Below, piece after piece: positions 15,954 to 23,295 of a stretch of 24,579 nt of DNA. The first letter of the stretch is position 1. The number at the start of each line of letters is the position of its first letter. Made by a program: the position numbers and the translations under genes. The notes beneath the pieces are model-generated. The model was not told the origin of the DNA, searched no databases, and worked only from the letters and a program-made list of their open reading frames with translations. The stretch comes from Pseudomonadota bacterium (GTDB lineage Bacteria > Pseudomonadota > Alphaproteobacteria > Rhizobiales > Xanthobacteraceae), in the NCBI GenBank assembly GCA_023442085.1, contig JAEZMT010000296.1:1-24579 (forward strand), given 5' to 3'.

Positions 15954-16970
15954 ATGGCTGAGCTTTCCATTCTCGATCTCGTCCGCGTGCGGGAGGGGTT
16001 CACTCCCCGCCATGCCCTGGACAACGCCCGCGACCTTGCCGCCCACGCCGAAGACTGGGGCTATCGCCGCTTCTGGGTGGCCGAGCATCACAACATGCAG
16101 GGCATCGCCAGCGCTGCGACGGCGGTGGTCATCGCCCATATCGCGGCGGGGACCGAGCGGATACGGGTGGGCGCGGGCGGCATCATGCTGCCCAATCACG
16201 CGCCACTCGTCATCGCCGAGCAGTTCGGCACGCTGGCGCAACTCTTCCCCGGCCGCATCGATCTCGGCGTCGGCCGCGCGCCGGGCACCGACCAGATGAC
16301 CATGCGGGCCCTGCGCCGCTCGCTCACCAATGCCGACAATTTCCCGCAGGACGTGCAGGAGCTGGAGGCCTATCTCGCCCCCGCCCAGCCCGGTCAGACG
16401 CTGTTTGCCGTGCCGGCGACGGGGACGCAGGTGCCGCTCTGGATCCTCGGCTCCAGCACCTACGGCGCCCAGCTCGCGGCGGCCCTCGGCCTGCCCTACG
16501 CCTTCGCCTCCCACTTCGCCCCGGCCGACCTTCTGCCGGCGCTGGAAATCTACCGGGAGCGCTTCAAGCCCTCGGACGTGCTTCAGAAGCCCTATGCCAT
16601 GGCGGCCCTCAACGTGATCGCGGCCGAGACCGACGCGGAGGCGCGCCGCCTTGCGACCACCCAGCAGATGTCGGTGGCCGATATCTTCCGCGGCGCGCGC
16701 GGGCTCTCCAAGCCGCCCATCGACGACATCGAGGACTATTGGACTCCCATGGAGAAGGCGCAGGCCCAGCGCTTCCTCGCCCGCTCGGTCATCGGCGGAC
16801 CGGAGCGCGTGCGCGAGGGCATCGCCGCCTTCGTGCGCGAGACGGGTGTCGACGAGGTGATCGTGGTGTCCGACGTGTTCGACCACGACAAGCGCCTCGC
16901 CTCCTACCGCATGATCGCGGAGGTGGCGGGCGCTCTGGCCGGGACGCAGGCGGAGGCAGCGGCGGTGTGA
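15954..16970 (+). CDS. LLM-class (luciferase-like) flavin-dependent oxidoreductase
   Basis: A protein of 338 residues from ATG 15954, seven bases after GAGG. It opens LSILDLVRVREGFTPRHALDN, has the family hallmark RRFWVAEHHNMQGIASAATAVVIAHIA and RIRVGAGGIMLPNHAPLVIAEQFGTLAQLFPGRIDLGVGRAPGTD (given here as separate segments of the same stretch), and ends with VIGGPERVREGIAAF and DEVIVVSDVFDHDKRLAS. This is the YhbW-like group of the bacterial luciferase superfamily: a TIM barrel using FMN and often a monooxygenase. The substrate cannot be told from sequence. It follows the bacteriophytochrome on the same strand after 142 bp, and is convergent with osmC across a large palindrome. Confidence 0.92.
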   Translation: MAELSILDLVRVREGFTPRHALDNARDLAAHAEDWGYRRFWVAEHHNMQGIASAATAVVIAHIAAGTERIRVGAGGIMLPNHAPLVIAEQFGTLAQLFPGRIDLGVGRAPGTDQMTMRALRRSLTNADNFPQDVQELEAYLAPAQPGQTLFAVPATGTQVPLWILGSSTYGAQLAAALGLPYAFASHFAPADLLPALEIYRERFKPSDVLQKPYAMAALNVIAAETDAEARRLATTQQMSVADIFRGARGLSKPPIDDIEDYWTPMEKAQAQRFLARSVIGGPERVREGIAAFVRETGVDEVIVVSDVFDHDKRLASYRMIAEVAGALAGTQAEAAAV

Positions 16971-17015
16971 GCCGCCGGCGCCGCTCCTTAAGCCATCGCT
17001 CAGAGGAAAGAGCTT

Positions 17016-17120
17016 CGTCGTCCTCCGGCTTGACCGGAGGGTGCACGGCGCCGCTTGCCCATCTCTGAGGGGCCGGCCTGAGCCCTGGGATGGGCCCTCC
17101 GGTCAAGCCGGAGGGCGACG
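17016..17120. repeat. Composite palindromic repeat (REP/BIME-like) between convergent genes
   Basis: Two 27-base arms, 17016-17042 and 17094-17120, are reverse complements with 25 of 27 matches, separated by about 51 bases. Each arm contains its own palindrome CCTCCGG-N5-CCGGAGG. The element fills the gap between the convergent flavin oxidoreductase and osmC genes and could act as a bidirectional transcription stop. Similar CCTCCGGCTTGACCGGAGG-type intergenic repeats are common in Hyphomicrobiales genomes as I recall them; copy number here cannot be checked. No transposase is nearby. Confidence 0.75.
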
Positions 17121-17154
17121 GCGGGAAGGTGTGACGGCGCCTCCCCGCGCCCCC

Positions 17155-17586
17155 TCACCCCTCCAGGCGCGCATCCAGCGTGATGTTGGCGCGGATCACC
17201 TTGGACAGGGGGCAGTTGGCCTTGGCCTTGCCGGCCAGCTCGGCGAACTGCTCGGGCGTGGCGCCCGGCACGGTGCCCACGAGGGTGAGGTCCACCTGGG
17301 TGATGGCATAGCCGGCATCCTGCTTCTCCAGCGACACCTTCGCCGTGGTCTCCAGCTGCGTGGCGGTGAGGCCCGCCTCACCGAGGATGAGGGAGAGGGC
17401 CATGGTGAAGCAGGCCGCATGGGCCGCACCGAGCAGTTCCTCGGGATTACTGCCGCGCTGGCCCTCGAAGCGGCTGGCAAAGCCGTAGGGGAAGCCGGCC
17501 AGCGCCCCGCTCTCGGTGGAGATCTTGCCCCGCCCGTCCTTGATGCCGCCGCTCCATTCCGCCGAACCGCTGCGCACGATCGCCAT
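17155..17586 (-). CDS. osmC: OsmC family peroxiredoxin
   Basis: A protein of 143 residues from ATG 17586, with CAGGAG seven bases upstream. The frame continues to 17694, but the extra residues do not belong to the family and the length without them equals that of E. coli OsmC. The two redox cysteines are C59 (HAACFTMAL) and C125 (KANCPLSKV), at the same numbering as in E. coli. OsmC reduces organic hydroperoxides and is induced by osmotic and general stress. The upstream gap holds an EcfG-like promoter motif consistent with such control. It is divergent from the SGNH hydrolase gene. Confidence 0.95.
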   Translation of the reverse strand: MAIVRSGSAEWSGGIKDGRGKISTESGALAGFPYGFASRFEGQRGSNPEELLGAAHAACFTMALSLILGEAGLTATQLETTAKVSLEKQDAGYAITQVDLTLVGTVPGATPEQFAELAGKAKANCPLSKVIRANITLDARLEG

Positions 17587-17650
17587 GGTCGTCTCCTGTT
17601 CCGATGGCCCGCACGCAGCTGCGCTTGGGCTTTGCCGTGTCTGCGCGGGA

Positions 17651-17678
17651 GGAACGACCGAGGGGGCGAAATCGTTCA
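17651..17678. promoter_or_regulatory. Interlocked divergent EcfG-like (general stress sigma factor) promoter motifs
   Basis: On the plus strand GGAAC (17651-17655) is followed after 17 bases by CGTT (17673-17676), a full match to the alphaproteobacterial EcfG consensus GGAAC-N16/17-CGTT. On the minus strand TGAAC (17678-17674) is followed after 17 bases by CGTT (17656-17653), one mismatch. The minus-strand version lies about 65 bp before osmC, a plausible leader; the plus-strand version is about 250 bp before the SGNH gene. The 10-mer AATCGTTCAC covering one end (17670-17679) is repeated at 17704-17713. Apart from this, the 342-bp gap 17587-17928 shows no supported gene. Confidence 0.45.
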
Positions 17679-17928
17679 CCGCGCCGGCGTGCAAACCGGA
17701 AACAATCGTTCACACCCGTGACACCAAAAGACGCACTGCGGTCCAACTTGCGACATCTGGGCCGTGACAATGGTGGCTGTCTTGCGGGACGCCCCGGCTC
17801 GCTGCGGCGCGGCACCGGGGAAGAGGAGATTTGCTTCCAACCACACAGCGAGGGGCGGCACCCGACGCTGCGACCCGGCACCGAACGGTGTTTCCGGCGT
17901 TGCCTTCCAGATGAAAGGGAAAGCCCCC

Positions 17929-18642
17929 ATGCGCTTTTATTCCGGCCGGCCCGACGCCGGCGGCACATTGCCGTCCCGCCGGCGCCTGATGCCCGCATTG
18001 TCCCGTCGCCAATGGGCGCGGCTCAAACTCTGGCTCGTGGCGCTGGCGGTGGCCGGCGGGGTCGTGGCGCTCGGCGCGCTCATCGTGAGCGAGATTCCCC
18101 AGCGCACCCGCATCGCCTTCGAGGCCGATGTGCGCGCGCGCCTCAGCACCGCCCCCGTGCTCGTCATCGGCGACAGCATCACCTACCAGGCCGCCCCGCG
18201 GAACCTCTGCGGCGAGGAGGTGCTGAACGCCGCCGTGCCGGGCGACAAGATCGACGATCTCCTCTCTCGCGCCGACGCGCTGGAGCGGCATCTCGCGCCC
18301 GCCCGCGTGGTGATCGCCATCGGTGCCAATGACGCAGTGAAGCCGCAGCATTCCATCTCTGAATGGCGGGCGCACTATCGCGACCTCATCTCCCGCTTTC
18401 CCGGCACCCAGCTGGTGCTGGTGGAGGTGAACCCGGTGGAGCATCACCGCTCGCCCTATGCGGACATGCTGGACGAGGCCTACGTGGCGGAGCAGAACGC
18501 CGCCATCCGCGCCATCGCCGCCGAGACGGGCGCCGTGGTGGTGCCGGCGCCGCAATCCGTCTCCACCACCGACGGCATCCACCCGAGCCGCGCCGGCGCC
18601 CTGCTGTGGCGGGCGCGCCTCTCGGTGGCCGCGTGCCGGTAG
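17929..18642 (+). CDS. Membrane-anchored SGNH/GDSL hydrolase
   Basis: A protein of 237 residues from ATG 17929, which has AAGGGA at fair spacing; earlier in-frame starts at 17911 and 17764 lack a ribosome site and encode Arg/Pro-rich non-family sequence. A basic N-terminus precedes one membrane segment (LKLWLVALAVAGGVVALGAL, about 32-51), so the catalytic domain faces the periplasm. SGNH blocks are visible: VLVIGDSIT (S83 nucleophile), the Gly of block II near NAAVPGDKIDDLL, GAND (132-135) and DGIHP (D215, H218). Family members are esterases, acyltransferases or deacetylases acting on lipids, glycans or cell wall. The small size and anchor fit an envelope-modifying esterase, but no substrate can be named. 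It is convergent with the Coq4-like gene with 15 bp between stops. Confidence 0.88.
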   Translation: MRFYSGRPDAGGTLPSRRRLMPALSRRQWARLKLWLVALAVAGGVVALGALIVSEIPQRTRIAFEADVRARLSTAPVLVIGDSITYQAAPRNLCGEEVLNAAVPGDKIDDLLSRADALERHLAPARVVIAIGANDAVKPQHSISEWRAHYRDLISRFPGTQLVLVEVNPVEHHRSPYADMLDEAYVAEQNAAIRAIAAETGAVVVPAPQSVSTTDGIHPSRAGALLWRARLSVAACR

Positions 18643-18657
18643 GCGCCTTAAGGGCGA

Positions 18658-19626
18658 TCAGGCGTCGAGCGGGAACCGCCTCGGCGCGATGGCATAGCGG
18701 GCGCGAAGGGCATCGATGTCCATTCCGGCCACCGCGAAGAAATCCCACCCCGGCGCGAACAGGTCCGTATTGACCCCCGCGCCGCGCTCCCACGCCTCGA
18801 AGAAGGCGCCGGGCTTGAGCGCGCCCACGGCGGAGGCCGCCACGTCGTTGAGCTTGATGCCGAGATGCCAGCTCACGATCACCGGCAGCACATGGGCCGC
18901 CATGGAATTTTTCGGGTGCATGGCGGCGGTGAAGGTCGAGACCAGGATTTCGCCGGGCGGCGTGGTGTCGTAGCCGGCGAGGACGTGGCAGGAATCGTGC
19001 GGCACGCTGAAGACGGCGGAGAGGCCATTGGGCTCGCCGGGGAAGGCGTATCCGTTGTCGCGGAAGTGGTGGAAGAAGTGGTTGCCGAAACTCTCCGGCG
19101 GCAATTGCTCCAGCGCATGGAAGCGGGCGGCGAGCGCAGGGTCCGGCTTTTCGTTGTAGGGCAGGAGATAGGCGGCGACGTCGCTCGTGACGTTCCCACT
19201 CCAGGCGCGGCCGGTGACGCTCTCCATGTTCGCCCGGATCATGCCCCCGAGCGCCGCGTGAAGATGGCCATGGGCCGCCTCGGCAAGATCGCGCACAAAA
19301 TCGGCGCCGCCGAGCCCGGTGGCCTGCGCGCACGCCACGAGCCGGTCGATGCGCGCGGCATCTATGCTGCCGTCCACCAGCGCAACAACGGTGAGGAGCC
19401 GCATGGCCTCGGCCGCAGCCGGTCCGGAGAGGCGCGCCGCGAGTTCGGCCGGCGCGACGGGCTTCGGCAGCGGCCCGCCGGGCGGTCGGCCGAACACCAC
19501 CTCCGCGGCAGCGGCGATGGTGTGGTGGTCGGCCTCGGTCACGGCCCCGGCGCCCTTCGCCTGCGACACCCAGAGCATCGCGCCGAGCGCCGCATCCTGC
19601 TGATCCGCGTCAAGGTTGATGCGCAT
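18658..19626 (-). CDS. TerB-like / Coq4-like fusion protein
   Basis: A protein of 322 residues from ATG 19626, with G-rich ACGGGG upstream. The N-terminal 120 residues are helical and contain LLTVVALVDGSIDAARIDRLV, resembling TerB-type helical domains (about 15-115). The C-terminal part has VPHDSCHVLAGYDTTPPGE: H210, D211, H214 and E226 match the HDxxH-x11-E metal motif of Coq4, followed by LPVIVSWHLGIKLN and a conserved tail GVNTDLFAPGWDFFAVAGMDIDALRARY. Coq4 acts in ubiquinone biosynthesis, recently linked to oxidative decarboxylation of the ring; whether this protein shares the activity is unknown. It lies 78 bp downstream of the DUF993 gene on the same strand and may or may not be co-transcribed. 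The motif is seen directly; the domain names are by eye. Confidence 0.72.
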   Translation of the reverse strand: MRINLDADQQDAALGAMLWVSQAKGAGAVTEADHHTIAAAAEVVFGRPPGGPLPKPVAPAELAARLSGPAAAEAMRLLTVVALVDGSIDAARIDRLVACAQATGLGGADFVRDLAEAAHGHLHAALGGMIRANMESVTGRAWSGNVTSDVAAYLLPYNEKPDPALAARFHALEQLPPESFGNHFFHHFRDNGYAFPGEPNGLSAVFSVPHDSCHVLAGYDTTPPGEILVSTFTAAMHPKNSMAAHVLPVIVSWHLGIKLNDVAASAVGALKPGAFFEAWERGAGVNTDLFAPGWDFFAVAGMDIDALRARYAIAPRRFPLDA

Positions 19627-19704
19627 GCCCCTGCCCCGTGCCGTTCACCCGCGCCGGGAAGGTGGCACAAGCACAAGCGCGGCGGAAGCGGTTGAGGCGC
19701 GGGA

Positions 19705-20898
19705 TTAGCCCTCCACGCCGCGCACGGCGAGCACCGCCTTCATGCGCTTCACCGCAAGGTCGGGATCGGTGAGCAGGCCGGCCGCGTCGGCGAGGCGGAA
19801 CAGCTCGGCGAGGTGGAGCGTGGAGCGGGTGCTCTCCTGCCCGCCGACCATGGTGAAATGGTCCTGGTGGCCGTTGAGATAGGCCATGAAGACGACGCCC
19901 GTCTTGTAGAAGCGCGTGGGCGCCCTGAATATGTGCCGCGACAGGGGCACGGTCGGCCCGAGGATGTCGTGGAAGCGCGCGGTGTCCCCCGCCGCCAGCG
20001 CCGTGAGCGCGGCCGAGGCGGCCGGGGCGATGGCGTCGAAGATGCCGAGCAAAGCGTGGGAGTGGCCCTTCTCGTCGCCGGCAATCAGCTCCGCATAGTT
20101 GAAATCGTCGCCCGTATACATGCGCACGGCCGGGTCCAGCCGGCGGCGCATGGCGATCTCCTTGTCCTTGTCGAGGAGGGAGATCTTCACCCCGTCGATC
20201 TTCACCGTATTGGCGTTGATGACGGCGACCGCCGTGTCCATCGCCGCGTCGAGGTCGCGCGTGCCCCAGTAGCCGGCCAGCGCGGGATCGAACATGTCGC
20301 CGAGCCAGTGGATGATGACCGGCGCCGACACCTGCGAGAGCACGCGGGCGTAGACGTGCTCATAATCCTCCGGCGACTTTGCCACCCGTGCCAGCGCGCG
20401 CGAGGCCATGAGGATGATGCGGCCGCCCACCTTCTCCACCGCCGCGATCTGCTCCTCATAGGCGCGGATCACGTCGTCCAGCGAGGTCGCCGCCTCCGGG
20501 GCGAGATGGTCGGTGCCAGCACCGGAGAAGACCAGCGCCTCCGGCCCGTGGGCTTTGGCTGCCTCCACCGAGCGGCGGATCAATTCGAGCGAGGTCGGCC
20601 AGTCGAGCCCCATGCCGCGCTGTGCGGTGTCCATGGCCTCCGCCACGCCGAGGCCGAGGTCCCACAGGCGGGCGCGGTAGGCGATGGTGCGGTCCCAGTC
20701 GATGGCCGCATCGAGCCACGGGTCGCAATCCTTCAGCGGGTCCGCCACCACATGGGCCGCGGAGAAGGCGATGCGGTTCATGGGGCCGGAGGCGCGGGCG
20801 GGATAATCGCGCGGGGCGGAGAGGCGGAAGCTCTCCAGCCCCCCGCCGCGGACCGGCAGGCGGAGGGACAAGGCGGTGGTGCGGGCGTGCTCGTTCAT
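19705..20898 (-). CDS. DUF993 family protein (dihydrodipicolinate synthase-like TIM barrel)
   Basis: A protein of 397 residues from ATG 20898, with AGGA nine bases upstream; the frame runs further back but overlaps the preceding gene. It matches the DUF993 family, often named dihydrodipicolinate synthase family protein. Core features resemble the DapA/NAL aldolase superfamily: VFSGAGTD (about 124-130) in place of the GTTGE loop, DGVKISLLDKD with K238 where the Schiff-base lysine is expected, and YTGDDFNYAELIAGD. The usual catalytic tyrosine of YNVP is replaced by IIHWLGD (H197, W198). It probably handles a 2-oxo acid by lyase or dehydratase chemistry, but no reaction is established. It follows the enolase-superfamily gene by 31 bp in the same operon. 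Confidence 0.85.
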   Translation of the reverse strand: MNEHARTTALSLRLPVRGGGLESFRLSAPRDYPARASGPMNRIAFSAAHVVADPLKDCDPWLDAAIDWDRTIAYRARLWDLGLGVAEAMDTAQRGMGLDWPTSLELIRRSVEAAKAHGPEALVFSGAGTDHLAPEAATSLDDVIRAYEEQIAAVEKVGGRIILMASRALARVAKSPEDYEHVYARVLSQVSAPVIIHWLGDMFDPALAGYWGTRDLDAAMDTAVAVINANTVKIDGVKISLLDKDKEIAMRRRLDPAVRMYTGDDFNYAELIAGDEKGHSHALLGIFDAIAPAASAALTALAAGDTARFHDILGPTVPLSRHIFRAPTRFYKTGVVFMAYLNGHQDHFTMVGGQESTRSTLHLAELFRLADAAGLLTDPDLAVKRMKAVLAVRGVEG

Positions 20899-20929
20899 GG
20901 CGGCGATCCTGAAAAGGCGGCGCGGGCGC

Positions 20930-22342
20930 TCAGGCGAGCGTCCCGTGCGGGATGGGTTCGGGCACCGCGGCCGGCGCGATGGGGGTGAGGCTGTTCCAGT
21001 CGGGCTCGGCGGCGCGGGCAAAGCCGGGCGCCTCCAGCAGGCTGCGGGTGGGCAGAAGCCCGCGCGAGACATCGAGGCCGAGCCGGCCGTTGCGCTGGGT
21101 GTAGAGGTCCGGATGGGCGTCGAAGAAGGCGCGGGCCTCGCCCTCCGGCGCCGGGCCGAAGCCGTCCACATAATGGTGGCCGTTGCGCTCGCCATGGGCG
21201 AGGCCCAGGGCGGCGACAAGCGCCGTATCCTGCTCGATGCCGAGGCCCGGCTGGCAGGTGAGATCCTCCGCCGAGATGAGGAAGGGCGCGCGCGCCCCGC
21301 CCGCATTCCACGCCTTCACCCGCGCTGCGTTGAGGATGGCCTTGTAGAGCCCCTTGCAGCTCTTCGACGACACTCCGCGATAGCCCAGCGCGGCCGCACG
21401 CGGGAAGGCGTCCGGCGCATCATCCGCCTCGTCGATGATGACCGGCAGGCCGTCCAGCGGCGGCAGCGGGGCGGCGAAGGTCTCGGCGCGGTCGAATGGC
21501 TGCTCGATGTAGAGAAGCCGCGCGCGGAAGGCGGCGAGGCGCGGGCCGTTCAGCGCCTCGGCGAGGGCCATGAGGCGGTCGGGATCATACTGCTCATTGG
21601 CGTCCAGCGTCGCCACATAGCCCGGCGCCGAGGCGGCGAGAATGGCGGCGATCTCCTCCAGCCGGGCGATGTCCGCCGCGAGGTCGCCGCCGATCTTGAT
21701 CTTGAAGAAGGCGAGCCGCGCCGCCGCGATCTCGGCGGCAAGTCCGTGCGGCCCGTCGAGGGGGTCCATGAGGCCCACGGTGTGGCGCAGCGCCACCGCC
21801 GGCGCCGGCGCGAGCGCGGCGAGGAAGCCGCCGATCTGCCCGGCGGTGAGGTCCGGCGAGAGCCGCCCGTCGAGCCCCATCACGTTGCGCTTCAGGCCGG
21901 CGACGAGGCCGAGGCCCATGGCGCGCAGGAGCGCGTCCAGCACCGCCTTGTCGAGGAGCGCCGGGCCGAAGCCGGCGGCGAGCGGCGGCACGCCTTCGCG
22001 ATTGCCCCACATGAGCTGGGGTGCCCGCGCCGCCACCGACAGGCCGAAGGCGCTTGAGGGCAGCGCATTGGCATAGATGCGCGCCGCCTGGGCGAGGCCC
22101 CGGCGCAGGTCGTCCACGGTGTGAAGCGGGCTCTTCGCCGGCGCCTTGTCGAACCAGCGCGGCATCATCATTTCGGCGGCCATGCCGGTCGCCGGGCCGA
22201 AGCCCTCCACCTCGGCGGCCACCTTCACGAAGGCCTGCGGCGCCGTCTCCACCACCGAGGGGCCGAAGCGGAACGGGCGGACGAAGGGCATCAGCCGCTC
22301 GCCGATCTCCACCTCGCGGATGGTGACGCGCGGAAAGGGCAT
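20930..22342 (-). CDS. Enolase superfamily (mandelate racemase/muconate lactonizing-like) enzyme
   Basis: A protein of 470 residues from ATG 22342, with GAGAGGA six bases upstream. Superfamily signatures run in order: FFKIKIGGD (K214, K216 of the KxK motif), TLDANEQYD (D247 metal ligand), LLYIEQPFD (E280), VIIDEADDA (D304/E305) and GVSSKSCKGLYKA (K327/K330 at the sixth strand). These residues bind Mg2+ and abstract the proton alpha to a carboxylate, so the enzyme is a dehydratase, epimerase or cycloisomerase acting on a carboxylic acid. At 470 residues it is longer than typical members (350-400), with an extended C-terminus. It shares an operon with DUF993 and an ABC importer, pointing to catabolism of an imported acid. 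Confidence 0.9.
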   Translation of the reverse strand: MPFPRVTIREVEIGERLMPFVRPFRFGPSVVETAPQAFVKVAAEVEGFGPATGMAAEMMMPRWFDKAPAKSPLHTVDDLRRGLAQAARIYANALPSSAFGLSVAARAPQLMWGNREGVPPLAAGFGPALLDKAVLDALLRAMGLGLVAGLKRNVMGLDGRLSPDLTAGQIGGFLAALAPAPAVALRHTVGLMDPLDGPHGLAAEIAAARLAFFKIKIGGDLAADIARLEEIAAILAASAPGYVATLDANEQYDPDRLMALAEALNGPRLAAFRARLLYIEQPFDRAETFAAPLPPLDGLPVIIDEADDAPDAFPRAAALGYRGVSSKSCKGLYKAILNAARVKAWNAGGARAPFLISAEDLTCQPGLGIEQDTALVAALGLAHGERNGHHYVDGFGPAPEGEARAFFDAHPDLYTQRNGRLGLDVSRGLLPTRSLLEAPGFARAAEPDWNSLTPIAPAAVPEPIPHGTLA

Positions 22343-22372
22343 GTTCGTCCTCTCAGTCCTGCGGGACCAAAG

Positions 22373-22431
22373 CCCGCGCGGCGAATGAGCGAGGCCGCGA
22401 CCGACCCCGCGCGGCGATTGAGCGAGGCTGC
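22373..22431. repeat. Direct repeat pair in the ATPase/enolase intergenic gap
   Basis: A unit of about 26 bases (CCCGCGCGGCGA, then A or T, then TGAGCGAGGC, then C or T, then GCG) occurs at 22373 and again at 22406, a 33-base period with two differences. It lies in the 121-bp gap between the ABC ATPase stop and the enolase-superfamily start, the only sizeable gap in this operon. It may be a dispersed intergenic repeat or an mRNA processing or attenuation element. Confidence 0.6.
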
Positions 22432-22463
22432 GCCCGGGCCGCGACAGGGCCGGGCGCGGCTCC

Positions 22464-23285
22464 TCAGTCCAGATGGCCGCGGGCGTAGAAATGTCCGCGG
22501 ATGGTCTTGGCGAGTTCGGCGAACACCGGGCTCGCCATCATGTCGAGGGAGCGCGGGCGGGCCAGCGGCACGTCGTAGATGGCGGCCACCGAGCCCGGCC
22601 GGTCGGTCATCACCACCACCCGGTCGGCGAGGAAGATCGCCTCAGGGATGGAGTGGGTGATGAGCAGGATGGTCTTGCCGGTCTCGTGCTGGATGCGCTG
22701 GAGCTCCAGATTCATCTTCTCGCGCGTCATGGCGTCGAGCGCGCCGAACGGCTCGTCCATGAGCACGATCTTGGGGTCGTGCACCAGCGCCCGGCAGATG
22801 GCGGCGCGCTGCTGCATGCCGCCGGACAGCTGCCAAGGATATTTGTTCTCGAAGCCGTTGAGGCCCGCCGTGTTGAGCAGCTGCCGGGCGCGCTCCAGAT
22901 GGCTCGCCCGGTCGAGGCGGCGCACCTCCACCGGCAGCATCACGTTGCGCAGCACGTTGCGCCAGGCGAGCAGCACCGGGCTCTGGAACACGATGCCCAC
23001 ATCATCCGGCGGCTCGGTCACGGCCTTGCCGTCGATGAGGATCTCCCCCGCCGTGGCCGGGATGAGGCCCGCCACCAGCTTCAGCAGCGTGGACTTGCCG
23101 CAACCGGAGGGGCCGACCACGCAGATGAACTCGCCCTCGGAGATGTCGAGGTCCATGGGCTTCAGCGAGGGCACCTCGCCGTCGCGGGTCTGGTAGGTCT
23201 TGGCGAGGCCGCGGATGTCGATGAGGCGTCGGCGGGTCGCGCCATCGTCGCGGGAGATCACGCGCAGGGTGTTGGGTCTGGCCAT
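22464..23285 (-). CDS. ABC transporter ATP-binding protein (SsuB/TauB/NrtD-type)
   Basis: A protein of 273 residues from ATG 23285, which has GAGGAGGG five bases upstream, directly after the permease stop; an upstream in-frame start at 23333 would overlap the permease needlessly. Walker A GPSGCGKST (58-66), Q-loop FQSPVLL (Q101), signature LSGGMQQR (153-160), Walker B IVLMDEP (173-179) and H-loop H211 are intact. The sequence resembles ATPases of nitrate/sulfonate/taurine/pyrimidine-precursor importers. With the adjacent permease it powers uptake of a small organic anion. No periplasmic binding protein gene is present in the window. Confidence 0.95.
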   Translation of the reverse strand: MARPNTLRVISRDDGATRRRLIDIRGLAKTYQTRDGEVPSLKPMDLDISEGEFICVVGPSGCGKSTLLKLVAGLIPATAGEILIDGKAVTEPPDDVGIVFQSPVLLAWRNVLRNVMLPVEVRRLDRASHLERARQLLNTAGLNGFENKYPWQLSGGMQQRAAICRALVHDPKIVLMDEPFGALDAMTREKMNLELQRIQHETGKTILLITHSIPEAIFLADRVVVMTDRPGSVAAIYDVPLARPRSLDMMASPVFAELAKTIRGHFYARGHLD

Positions 23286-23295
23286 GGCGCCCTCC

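Noticed and set aside
19648..19703. CCCGCGCC...GGCGCGGG inverted repeat between the DUF993 and Coq4-like genes
   Set aside because: Arms are 40 bases apart, consist only of G and C, and lack a T-tract; not convincing as terminator or operator.
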